Source: Mucilaginibacter tolerans
Lineage (GTDB): Bacteria > Bacteroidota > Bacteroidia > Sphingobacteriales > Sphingobacteriaceae
NCBI RefSeq assembly: GCF_030519375.1
Contig: NZ_JAUMKB010000015.1
Span: 1 to 64,000 of the forward strand
DNA: 64,000 bases
Reading direction: 5' to 3'
Shown: one piece after another, positions 8,324 through 16,329 of the stretch
Numbering within the stretch: the first letter of the stretch is position 1
Layout of the letters: each line of letters begins with the position of its first letter
Made by a program: the position numbers and the translations under genes
Notes under the pieces: model-generated
What the model was told of the DNA's origin: nothing
Seen by the model: only the letters and a program-made list of their open reading frames with translations
Database searches by the model: none

Positions 8324-9634
8324 ATGGATGATTTTATAGCTGCCAGATCCCAGATGGCATTATCTTTAGGCTTCCACATTATTTTTTCATGCATCGGGAT
8401 GGTGATGCCGTTTTTTATGGCGATCGCTCATTTCTACTGGCTCAAAACCAAAGACCCGGTTTATAAGAACATCACGAAAGCATGGAGTAAAGGGGTAGCC
8501 ATTTTTTTTGCTACGGGGGCAGTTTCAGGTACGGTATTGTCATTTGAATTGGGATTACTATGGCCCACCTTTATGAAACACGCCGGACCGATATTCGGAA
8601 TGCCGTTTTCATTAGAAGGTACAGCATTTTTTATAGAAGCTATAGCATTAGGGTTTTTCCTGTATGGATGGGAGCGCTTCAACCCCTGGTTTCATTGGAT
8701 TACAGGGGTGGTTGTGGGTATCAGCGGTATTGTTTCGGGTATATTGGTTGTAGCTGCCAATAGCTGGATGAACAGCCCTGCAGGGTTTGATTTTGTAAAT
8801 GGGCAATATCTGAATATCGATCCGATGAAAGCAATGTTCAACGCAGCATGGTTTGAACAGGCCTTGCATATGTCTATCGCAGCTTTTGCAGCTACCGGTT
8901 TTGCTGTGGCAGGCGTGCACGCCATCATGATCATTCGCAAAAGGAATGTGAAGTTTCATTACATGGCTTTCCGTATCGCTATCGTGTTTGGTGCAGTAGC
9001 GGCAATTCTGCAGCCTTTTAGCGGTGATCTCTCCGCCAAGGATGTTGCTAAACGTCAGCCAGCAAAACTGGCAGCAATGGAGGCTCATTTTAAAACGGAA
9101 AAGTTTTCGCCTTTGATCATCGGAGGGATACCCGATACACTAGCAAAGCAGGTGAATTATGCCATCAAAATCCCCGGACTCTTAAGCTTCATGACCTACG
9201 AGGATTTTAATGCCGAAGTAAAGGGTCTTGACCAGATACCAAAAAAAAATCAGCCACCTGTAGCTATCACGCATTATGCTTTCCAGGTAATGGTAGGGTT
9301 TGGTGTGTTGATGATGGGTATTGCGGTCCTGTATTTTATTGCATTGATAAAAATGAAGAAATGGTTCGGCAAAGTATGGTTCCTTAAACTGTTTGCGTGG
9401 GCAACGCCGATAGGTTTTATCGCTGTCGAGGCGGGATGGACGGTAACCGAAGTAGGCCGTCAGCCGTGGATCATACAAGGCGTTATGCGTACCGTTGATG
9501 CAGTTACACCAATGCCGGGTATTCATTATTCATTTTATCTGTTCACGGCGGTGTATTTGTCTCTGAGCGTTATGGTAGTTTTTATGTTGTACCGACAGAT
9601 AAAGATGGTACCTAAGTTGTACGAGGGAAGTTGA
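8324..9634 (+). CDS. cydA: Cytochrome bd oxidase subunit I
   Basis: This 436-residue polytopic subunit carries the haems of the quinol:O2 oxidoreductase cytochrome bd, used for high-affinity respiration at low oxygen. His18 (SLGFHIIF) corresponds to the conserved N-terminal haem ligand and His in ALHMSIAAF to the b558 ligand. The quinol-loop motif KLAAMEAHFKTEK keeps the Lys and Glu, and TEVGRQPW is the family signature. The protein is shorter than the E. coli subunit (about 520 residues) because the Q-loop is short. cydB follows after a 94-bp gap filled with repeats. No cydDC assembly genes are in the window. Confidence 0.95.
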   Translation: MDDFIAARSQMALSLGFHIIFSCIGMVMPFFMAIAHFYWLKTKDPVYKNITKAWSKGVAIFFATGAVSGTVLSFELGLLWPTFMKHAGPIFGMPFSLEGTAFFIEAIALGFFLYGWERFNPWFHWITGVVVGISGIVSGILVVAANSWMNSPAGFDFVNGQYLNIDPMKAMFNAAWFEQALHMSIAAFAATGFAVAGVHAIMIIRKRNVKFHYMAFRIAIVFGAVAAILQPFSGDLSAKDVAKRQPAKLAAMEAHFKTEKFSPLIIGGIPDTLAKQVNYAIKIPGLLSFMTYEDFNAEVKGLDQIPKKNQPPVAITHYAFQVMVGFGVLMMGIAVLYFIALIKMKKWFGKVWFLKLFAWATPIGFIAVEAGWTVTEVGRQPWIIQGVMRTVDAVTPMPGIHYSFYLFTAVYLSLSVMVVFMLYRQIKMVPKLYEGS

Positions 9635-9710
9635 TTAAGTTGAACGTTTGATTGAGTTAAGTAGTTTATACAATTGTAAAACTTAATCGACCTAATCAAC
9701 TCAATCGACC
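9630..9710. repeat. Repeat-rich cydA-cydB spacer with inverted copies of the AATCAACT family
   Basis: The left part holds GTTGATTAAGTT and TTTGATTGAGTTAAG; the right part holds AACTTAATCGACC, TAATCAACT and CAATCGACC, which are near-perfect reverse complements of the left copies. A central near-palindrome surrounds CAATTG (9671-9676). The element lies inside an operon and could form alternative RNA stems between the two subunit genes. Confidence 0.6.
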
Positions 9711-9728
9711 ATTTAACTAAATTAAAAC

Positions 9729-10748
9729 ATGATCTACATAGTAATTATCTATTTATGGGTTGCGCTTTTGCTGTATTTGCTACTTGGAGGAGCGGATTTT
9801 GGCGCAGGTATTATCGAGCTTTTTACAACAGAGGATAATAAGGCCAAAACACGCAGAATCAGCTACCAGGCTATCGGACCGATTTGGGAGGCCAATCACA
9901 TGTGGCTTATTATTGCTATTGTAATCTTGTTTGTTGGCTTTCCGGCTATTTATACGACCATGTCCGTGCATCTGCATATTCCATTGGTGGTGATGCTATT
10001 GGGGATCATCGCGAGGGGAACAGCTTTCGCCTTCCGGAATTATGATGCAGTGACCGACAATTTGCAGAAGGTATACAATAAGATATTCGTTTACTCCAGC
10101 TTTATCACGCCTTTATTTTTGGGCATTATTGCCGGCAGCGCAGTATCGGGGAAGATTGATCCACATGCGGATACTTTTCTATCCGCTTATATCTTCAGTT
10201 GGCTTAACTGGTTTTCGGTTACTATTGGCTTATTCACTGTTTCCCTGTGCGGATTTATCGCAGCGATCTTTCTCATAGGTGAGGCCAAATATGATGAGTT
10301 GGAACGCAGACGGTTTGTTCGCAAAGCAGTGCAGATGAACATTGCTGCCGTTATCTCTGGCGGGTTGGTTTTTGTATCGGCAATTTCCGACGGTATCCCT
10401 TTGGTGCAATGGGTATTTGGCAATCCGGTAGGTATTACTGCGGTTTCGACAGCAACTATTTCCCTGATTATATTATGGTACCTGATCTATAAAGGCCGGT
10501 CAAAAAGCTTGCGTTTATTAGCCGGTTTCCAGATCACCATGATATTACTGACCACCACCTACAAGCATTATCCCAATATTGTCATCCTCAAAAACGGCGG
10601 CTATCTGTCACTGCTTGAAAACCAAGGCACTGATAAAACTATTGAAGCACTTGCTTTGGCATTGCTTATCGGCAGTGTATTTATTCTTCCAGCATTGATC
10701 TATTTGATCTATAGCTTTCAGAAAAAGGGGGCCGAACATGCTCACTGA
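9729..10748 (+). CDS. cydB: Cytochrome bd oxidase subunit II
   Basis: A 339-residue membrane protein with about eight or nine hydrophobic helices, partner of CydA in the bd oxidase heterodimer. The N-terminal LGGADFGAGIIEL and the segment AIGPIWEANHMWL are the CydB family signatures, followed by FRNYD. Length is slightly below that of E. coli CydB. It is the second gene of the cyd operon. I see no convincing CydX-type micropeptide after it. Confidence 0.95.
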   Translation: MIYIVIIYLWVALLLYLLLGGADFGAGIIELFTTEDNKAKTRRISYQAIGPIWEANHMWLIIAIVILFVGFPAIYTTMSVHLHIPLVVMLLGIIARGTAFAFRNYDAVTDNLQKVYNKIFVYSSFITPLFLGIIAGSAVSGKIDPHADTFLSAYIFSWLNWFSVTIGLFTVSLCGFIAAIFLIGEAKYDELERRRFVRKAVQMNIAAVISGGLVFVSAISDGIPLVQWVFGNPVGITAVSTATISLIILWYLIYKGRSKSLRLLAGFQITMILLTTTYKHYPNIVILKNGGYLSLLENQGTDKTIEALALALLIGSVFILPALIYLIYSFQKKGAEHAH

Positions 10749-10811
10749 GCTGCCTTTGTAAAAAATCCATTGGTCAGACAGTTCAGGACAGTTTATCCGA
10801 TGCGTTTTCAT

Positions 10812-10819
10812 TAGATTTG
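10812..10819 (+). promoter_or_regulatory. Candidate -7 box upstream of the GH78 gene
   Basis: TAGATTTG matches TAnnTTTG exactly, 51 bp before the GH78 start. No TTTG at the normal upstream spacing was found, so this is only a candidate. Confidence 0.35.
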
Positions 10820-10869
10820 GTATCAGCGTAACACCACACGTTGCGATTGACACCTAAGTAATAAAATAT

Positions 10870-13608
10870 ATGAAATTCTTCTGCTCATTATTTGCGTTGC
10901 AAATAGTTGCCTCCCTGTGTTTTGCCCAGGTTAAAGTTGATGGTCTGTTATGCGAAAATCGCACCAATCCCTTAGGAATGGATGTTGCGATACCCCGTTT
11001 TAGCTGGAAAATGATTAGCGATAAACGTAATCAGATGCAAAGTGCTTATAGGGTTGAAGTGAGCGAAAAGTCCAATTTCAGCGGGCATGTTTGGGATTCA
11101 GGAAAAGTAAAATCCGATTCATCAGTATTTGTTACTTATAAAGGCCTGCCGTTGCAATCAGGTAAAAAATATTTCTGGCGCGTGCAAATATGGGATAATG
11201 CAGGGAAATCTTCGGGATGGAGTGCTCCGGCATGGTGGCAAACAGCTCTGTTTCACGAGTCAGACTGGAAAGCACAATGGATAACTCCCGGTTACCAGGA
11301 AGATACTACTATGCGTCCATGCCCATTAATGCGTAAACAATTCGCAGTTAATAAAAAGATAAAATCTGCAGTAGCTTATATCACTACACATGGTATGTAT
11401 GAAGCCAATATTAACGGTAAACGTATAGGCGAGGCTTATCTAACTCCCGGTTGGACAAGCTATAAGAACCGTCTGCAATACCAAACCTATGATGTGACTG
11501 ATCTGATTAAGGATGGCCAAAATGCCATTGGCGTGATGCTCGGCAACGGCTGGTATCGCGGTATTATCGGCTATAGTAACCGGAAAAATGTGTATGGAAG
11601 CGATATCGCTTTGCTGATGCAAGTCAACGTTACTTATCAAGACGGATCAACCGGGATAATTTCGTCTGATGATAGCTGGAAATCATCAACCGGTGAGGTA
11701 GTGTATTCCGAGATCTATAACGGTGAAACCATTGATCATAATAAAAATCAGGCGGGATGGACACAATCCGGCTTTGACGATTCAAAATGGAGTGGAGTCC
11801 AGGTTCAGAGCTACCCTAAAAATATATTGATTGCCACCTACAACGAAGTGGTCAAGAAGCACGAGACATTTAAACCGGTTCGCATCTTTAAAACGCCAAA
11901 AAATGAGCAGGTGATCGATTTTGGTCAGAACCTGGTAGGCTGGGTGATTCTGAAAGTGAGAGGAAAAGCTGGTGATAAGATAACCGTATCACATGCCGAA
12001 GTATTGGATAAACTAGGAAACTTTTATACTGAAAACCTTCGCGCTGCAAAAGCTCAGGATACCTATATTCTAAAAGGGGGAGAAGAAGAAATATTCGAAC
12101 CGCATTTTACTTTTCATGGTTTTCAGTTTATCCGTATCGAAGGCTATCCGGGCGATGTAATCAAGCCTGAGGATGTAACTGCCGTTGCATTGTATTCCGA
12201 TATGAAGCCAACCGGTACATTTACTACTTCCAATCCATTGATCAATCAGTTGCAGCACAATATTCAATGGGGGCAGCGTGGTAATTTCCTCGATGTGCCA
12301 ACAGATTGTCCTCAACGTGACGAGCGCCTTGGCTGGACAGGCGATGCGCAAGTATTTTCACGCACCGCCACCTTCAACATGAATGTGAATGACTTTTTTG
12401 CCAAATGGCTGCGTGATGTTGCTGCGGACCAATCACCTGCGGGTGTTGTGCCATTTGTTGTGCCCAACTGTTTAGGCTTTACCGAAGGCAGTACAGGCTG
12501 GGGTGATGTATCCACGGTTGTACCATGGAATATGTACCTGGCTTATGGAGATAAACGCATTCTTGCTACCCAATACACCAGTATGAAGGCCTGGGTAGAT
12601 TATATGCAGCATCAATCCAAGAACGACTTGTGGAGCAGTGGTTTCCACTTTGGCGACTGGTTGTTTTACAGCCGTGATGATGATACCGATGGCACATCGG
12701 CCATTACTGACAAATTCTACATCGCACAATGTTTTTATGCCTATTCTACGCAATTGCTTATCAACGCTGCAACGGTGCTGAATAAACGGGAAGACATAAC
12801 CTATTACACAGGCTTGCTAAAACGTATAAAGGATGCTTTCTTCAAAGAATATGTAACACCAAATGGGCGGCTGGTATCAGGTACGCAAACTGCCTATACG
12901 CTCGCGCTCAATTTTGATATGCTGCCCGAATCGTTGCGCGATCAGGCTGCAACACGATTGGTAGAAAACATTCATGCCTACGGCGATCACCTGACTACCG
13001 GTTTTTTAGGCACGCCTTATCTATGCCATGTGCTTACCCGTTTCGGGAAGGATAATATGGCGTACCGTTTATTATTACAGGACACATACCCGTCGTGGTT
13101 GTACCCCGTAAAAATGGGCGCCACAACCATCTGGGAGCGTTGGGACGGTATTAAACCTGACAAAACTTTTGAGGCAGTTAGCATGAACTCCTTTAACCAT
13201 TATGCCTATGGCGCTATTGGCGACTGGATGTACCGTGTAATGACAGGCCTGGATACCTATACCGATGGCCCGGGTTATAAGCACATCAAGATAATGCCAC
13301 ACCCGGGTGGTGGTTTTACCAATGCTTCAGCCAGCTTGCAGACGTATTATGGCAATGTCAGCTCAGGCTGGGAAGTAAAGGACGGGAAAACGTATTACAC
13401 GATTGAAATACCTTCGAATACCAAGGCCGATATCTTCCTGCCGGCAAAACAGGCAGAAGATATTACCGAGGACAGCAAGCCGTTGGCATCGGATAAAGGA
13501 TTGGCCGTTGGCTCTTACCAGGATGGTTATATCGGTATCAGTGCTGGCTCGGGTGTATACCACTTTGAGGTGCCACAGCAACAGGCAACTGCACCGGCAG
13601 CAAAATAG
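10870..13608 (+). CDS. Alpha-L-rhamnosidase, GH78
   Basis: A 912-residue exported inverting glycosidase that removes terminal alpha-L-rhamnose, for example from pectic rhamnogalacturonan or plant glycosides. Signal peptide residues 1-20 end CFAQ. An Ig/fibronectin-like domain follows (GLLCENRTNPLG), then the N-terminal rhamnosidase domain (GMYEANINGKRIG), the concanavalin-like domain and the (alpha/alpha)6 catalytic domain. The signature DVPTDCPQRDERLGWTGDAQ carries the Asp/Glu involved in acid catalysis. FGDWL and TTIWERWDG line the pocket, and a C-terminal beta domain ends the protein. It stands alone after cydB with its own candidate promoter and is not inside either SusCD locus. Confidence 0.93.
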   Translation: MKFFCSLFALQIVASLCFAQVKVDGLLCENRTNPLGMDVAIPRFSWKMISDKRNQMQSAYRVEVSEKSNFSGHVWDSGKVKSDSSVFVTYKGLPLQSGKKYFWRVQIWDNAGKSSGWSAPAWWQTALFHESDWKAQWITPGYQEDTTMRPCPLMRKQFAVNKKIKSAVAYITTHGMYEANINGKRIGEAYLTPGWTSYKNRLQYQTYDVTDLIKDGQNAIGVMLGNGWYRGIIGYSNRKNVYGSDIALLMQVNVTYQDGSTGIISSDDSWKSSTGEVVYSEIYNGETIDHNKNQAGWTQSGFDDSKWSGVQVQSYPKNILIATYNEVVKKHETFKPVRIFKTPKNEQVIDFGQNLVGWVILKVRGKAGDKITVSHAEVLDKLGNFYTENLRAAKAQDTYILKGGEEEIFEPHFTFHGFQFIRIEGYPGDVIKPEDVTAVALYSDMKPTGTFTTSNPLINQLQHNIQWGQRGNFLDVPTDCPQRDERLGWTGDAQVFSRTATFNMNVNDFFAKWLRDVAADQSPAGVVPFVVPNCLGFTEGSTGWGDVSTVVPWNMYLAYGDKRILATQYTSMKAWVDYMQHQSKNDLWSSGFHFGDWLFYSRDDDTDGTSAITDKFYIAQCFYAYSTQLLINAATVLNKREDITYYTGLLKRIKDAFFKEYVTPNGRLVSGTQTAYTLALNFDMLPESLRDQAATRLVENIHAYGDHLTTGFLGTPYLCHVLTRFGKDNMAYRLLLQDTYPSWLYPVKMGATTIWERWDGIKPDKTFEAVSMNSFNHYAYGAIGDWMYRVMTGLDTYTDGPGYKHIKIMPHPGGGFTNASASLQTYYGNVSSGWEVKDGKTYYTIEIPSNTKADIFLPAKQAEDITEDSKPLASDKGLAVGSYQDGYIGISAGSGVYHFEVPQQQATAPAAK

Positions 13609-13620
13609 AATGCGATTTAA

Positions 13621-13641
13621 GGCTCATGCATACAATGAGCC
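13621..13641. terminator. Hairpin between convergent genes
   Basis: GGCTCAT and ATGAGCC enclose a 7-base loop just after the GH78 stop and just before the stop of the minus-strand gene. The plus-strand flank is A/T rich (CTAATTTATTTT). It may serve both genes. Confidence 0.5.
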
Positions 13642-13646
13642 CTAAT

Positions 13647-14537
13647 TTATTTTATGGCAAAAGCTAGGCCTATGTTCACTATAATATTGTTGATGTGCTG
13701 ATTAAATGATGGTACTACATCGGTCGCCGTTACAGAACCACCACCAATATTATTACCGGTTGCCGTGGCATTGGAAGTACCTACGCCGGAGTTTGATTTA
13801 ATATAAGTTATATTATCATCAATAAGGACATCGTATCCTTCACTAACAAACCCATATTGATGCGTCGATCTGGGCGACACGGATAATAAATTGTCACTAA
13901 TCTCAACAGTCGCTTTCAAAGCTCCCGATATGTTAATGCGTGCGCCAATGGCTGCAGTGAACCCTTTCTCGGTACCGTATCGGTTTTCCATGTTTAAAAC
14001 TTCTGTTAACGGACTGCCATTGCCTTCAATATCATATTTTTCGGTGCTCAGATTCTTAATTTTGGTAGCGACAATGATACCCATTTTAGTATAAATAGCG
14101 TAGCTGCTCTTTTGGAATATATTTGCACTTACGCTGGGTACAAAGGTTGTCAACGAGTAAGCAGCTGAACCTATATAGGAAAAAGAATATACATTTTGAT
14201 TAGTTGGCGGATAGACGCTGTAACTCGAAAAGATTGTTTTTCCATGTAAATAACTAACATCCAGCCCCACAGAAAATATTCTGCCCAGGGGTTTTTCAAT
14301 ACCAAATCCATAATTAATACCCGCTCCCAGGCCTTTCTTGCTGTAAGAATAATTACCGGTACTTCCGTTTTCAAGGCCAAATATCGCGCTCGGTCGGACA
14401 CCATCAGAGCCGGGGGTTATTACTGCGTCTCCAGCATATGCTTTAATATAAAACAGAGGTTGCTTTTCTTGTGCCAGGGAAGTACTCGCAGTTAAAACGC
14501 CAAGTAATATGACCGGTAAAATGTTTTTTATTTTCAT
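13647..14537 (-). CDS. Outer-membrane beta-barrel protein (paralogue 1)
   Basis: A 296-residue protein with a signal peptide (residues 1-22, TSLAQ). Amphipathic strands with alternating aromatic and Gly residues end in INIGLAFAIK, the pattern of porin-family barrels of the OmpA-beta-barrel type in Bacteroidota. It resembles the gene just upstream in layout (KTIFSS/KKAAQN loop, NIFQKSSYAIYTKMGIIVATKIK versus NLYNTLGIIVAVKTK, ISGALKATVEIS versus VAKNIQVFAEVS), so the two are tandem paralogues. Ligand and role are unknown. It is 27 bp downstream of its paralogue and probably co-transcribed. Confidence 0.75.
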   Translation of the reverse strand: MKIKNILPVILLGVLTASTSLAQEKQPLFYIKAYAGDAVITPGSDGVRPSAIFGLENGSTGNYSYSKKGLGAGINYGFGIEKPLGRIFSVGLDVSYLHGKTIFSSYSVYPPTNQNVYSFSYIGSAAYSLTTFVPSVSANIFQKSSYAIYTKMGIIVATKIKNLSTEKYDIEGNGSPLTEVLNMENRYGTEKGFTAAIGARINISGALKATVEISDNLLSVSPRSTHQYGFVSEGYDVLIDDNITYIKSNSGVGTSNATATGNNIGGGSVTATDVVPSFNQHINNIIVNIGLAFAIK

Positions 14538-14564
14538 TGTGGTGACAAGTGAATAAGTAAAAAT

Positions 14565-15440
14565 TTAATAAGGCAAATTAATCCTTACGCCAGCATTTAA
14601 CCCGATAGAGTAGAAATGCTGATTAGGCGCCTGATCGCTATACGATGCATTAGTAACCGCTGTGTGACCGTCGGTTGTGGTTTGCTGATAATTAAAACTA
14701 CCTGAGTTTCTGTAGGAAATATTAAGATTGGCTACTTGTATCGCATTTCCGCCGTCAAGGCTCCGGTTAAGCACGGCATTTAGTGATGTAGGTTTTACCG
14801 ACAAGAAGTAACCGGACACCTCAGCAAAAACCTGGATATTTTTTGCGACATCTATCCGAACACCTAATGCATCTTTAACCCCGGTATTTACACCATAGTG
14901 GTATCTATAACTGTCAGCAGCCTGGTCTTGTGCCTTTTGGGCGTAATCATTATAATCAAATTTGGTCTTTACGGCCACTATAATTCCTAAGGTATTATAT
15001 AGATTATATTTTCCTTTACCTGCCAACTTGAAGGATACATTTGGAATTATACTCAGTACCGAATGGGTAGAGTTAAATGAACCGGTTAATGTATCAGCCG
15101 GGATATTTTGAGCGGCCTTCTTTTTACCGGTCAGATAATCTGCATCAATACCTATACTAATAAAGCTGTTTAGTGCGTATGAAACTCCTATACCCATATG
15201 GGCTCCGTTCCCTAATGCTTCTTTGGTTCTGGTAAATGCAGTAGTGCTGCTGGTTTGATTCCCATTGTTGGCTCCGTTGTGAACATCGCCTGTTGTTGTA
15301 AAATAGTCGCCTGCCGGATCGATGAAGCCATAACCTCCATAAAGATTTATGCTTATTTTGGATGATTTATCTTGTGAAAACGATTGTTGGGCAAATAAGG
15401 CAAGCAAAAATATGCTTAGCAAGATGGATTTACTTCTCAT
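14565..15440 (-). CDS. Outer-membrane beta-barrel protein (paralogue 2)
   Basis: A 291-residue protein with a signal peptide (residues 1-22, QQSFSQ). The mature part opens with KISINLYGGYGF, has repeated beta-strands (SIGIDADYLTGKK, AVKTKFDYNDYA) and ends SIGLNAGVRINLPY, typical of small outer-membrane barrels. It is the first gene of a two-gene unit with its paralogue at 13647-14537. A terminator at 15487-15511 separates it from the GLPGLI gene upstream, so it should have its own promoter in the short gap. Function unknown. Confidence 0.75.
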   Translation of the reverse strand: MRSKSILLSIFLLALFAQQSFSQDKSSKISINLYGGYGFIDPAGDYFTTTGDVHNGANNGNQTSSTTAFTRTKEALGNGAHMGIGVSYALNSFISIGIDADYLTGKKKAAQNIPADTLTGSFNSTHSVLSIIPNVSFKLAGKGKYNLYNTLGIIVAVKTKFDYNDYAQKAQDQAADSYRYHYGVNTGVKDALGVRIDVAKNIQVFAEVSGYFLSVKPTSLNAVLNRSLDGGNAIQVANLNISYRNSGSFNYQQTTTDGHTAVTNASYSDQAPNQHFYSIGLNAGVRINLPY

Positions 15441-15486
15441 ATGGAATGATAAGGTTGGTTATACATTATAATGGGTGCAAGATAAT

Positions 15487-15511
15487 AAAAAGCCGTATAA
15501 TTTATAACGGC
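15487..15511 (-). terminator. Rho-independent terminator after the GLPGLI gene
   Basis: On the minus strand, GCCGT and ACGGC arms with additional inner A/T pairing are followed by five T. It ends the receptor-GLPGLI transcript before the two barrel genes. Confidence 0.75.
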
Positions 15512-15548
15512 CAATTAATCTTATCCGGCTTGTTATAATCGTTTTTCG

Positions 15549-16325
15549 TCAGAGTGCGAAGACCTTGGCATAAAAAGGCGCTTCCGATCCCCAATCTTTA
15601 AATGTTGCCAGCATTTTATCCTTAAATGCTTTACCTTCCATCGCCTTTCCCTTTTTGGGTGGTAAAACCGCGTTAGGAGCAAGCGTCGTATCGGTTACTT
15701 TGGTTGCAAACCAGGCAATATTTTCGTGAGGCAGTGCAACTCCCAATATCATCCCCGGCAGGCCGTTGAAGGACTCCGGACCGCCGGATACCGGGATGTC
15801 GGTAGTGTAAAAGGCTACAACATAGATCGAGTCCATCATAATAGCGTTTGCCCTGCGGCAATTGTAACCGGCTATTTCACGGGTTTCGTCGGTTACTTTC
15901 CATTTTATTTTTCGTGTGCTGTCCTTTACCAAAAAGAGCTCATCGAATACTTTTTTCTGAAAAACACCTGTTTTTGTATCCAGATCGGTATAAATGGTGT
16001 TGTTTTGCGTGGCTACAGGGCTGTTAGCAAACCACCCTCCTCCGGTTGCGATTTCCTCCTCGGCCGGTGTAAAGAGCGTTTTATTATTAGCAAATGATAA
16101 AACGCTTTTGGATACCTTGAACTGCGGTTGAGCTTTTTTATAGGCATCAAACAGGGGACTTAACCACGCTTCGTTGTCCTTATTAAACATTTTGGGAATA
16201 ATGGCATACATGTTTGTTTTACGCTCAAACTCAATAGTGCCTGATGTAGTAAAATGGGCGTGCTGGGCAAAAAGCTTATTGCTTAATATCACCAGGCAAA
16301 TCAGGAATGTCAGTGTGTTTTTCAT
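15549..16325 (-). CDS. GLPGLI family protein
   Basis: About 258 residues from the ATG at 16325, chosen because a normal signal peptide begins there (MKNTLTFLICLVILSNKLFAQ); an ATG 22 codons earlier lies inside the upstream gene. The family-naming motif appears as FNGLPGMILGVAL near residue 190. The motif I-E-F-E-R near the N-terminus (GTIEFERKTNMYA) is also typical. GLPGLI proteins are periplasmic Bacteroidota proteins of unknown function that usually sit beside an outer-membrane beta-barrel receptor. Here only 4 bp separate this gene from the receptor gene. Co-function in secretion or uptake is inference. Confidence 0.88.
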   Translation of the reverse strand: MKNTLTFLICLVILSNKLFAQHAHFTTSGTIEFERKTNMYAIIPKMFNKDNEAWLSPLFDAYKKAQPQFKVSKSVLSFANNKTLFTPAEEEIATGGGWFANSPVATQNNTIYTDLDTKTGVFQKKVFDELFLVKDSTRKIKWKVTDETREIAGYNCRRANAIMMDSIYVVAFYTTDIPVSGGPESFNGLPGMILGVALPHENIAWFATKVTDTTLAPNAVLPPKKGKAMEGKAFKDKMLATFKDWGSEAPFYAKVFAL

Positions 16326-16329
16326 GGTT

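Noticed and set aside
8648..9088. 146-codon minus-strand frame opposite cydA
   Set aside because: Lies entirely within cydA; rich in Cys and His, as expected from reading membrane-protein codons backwards.
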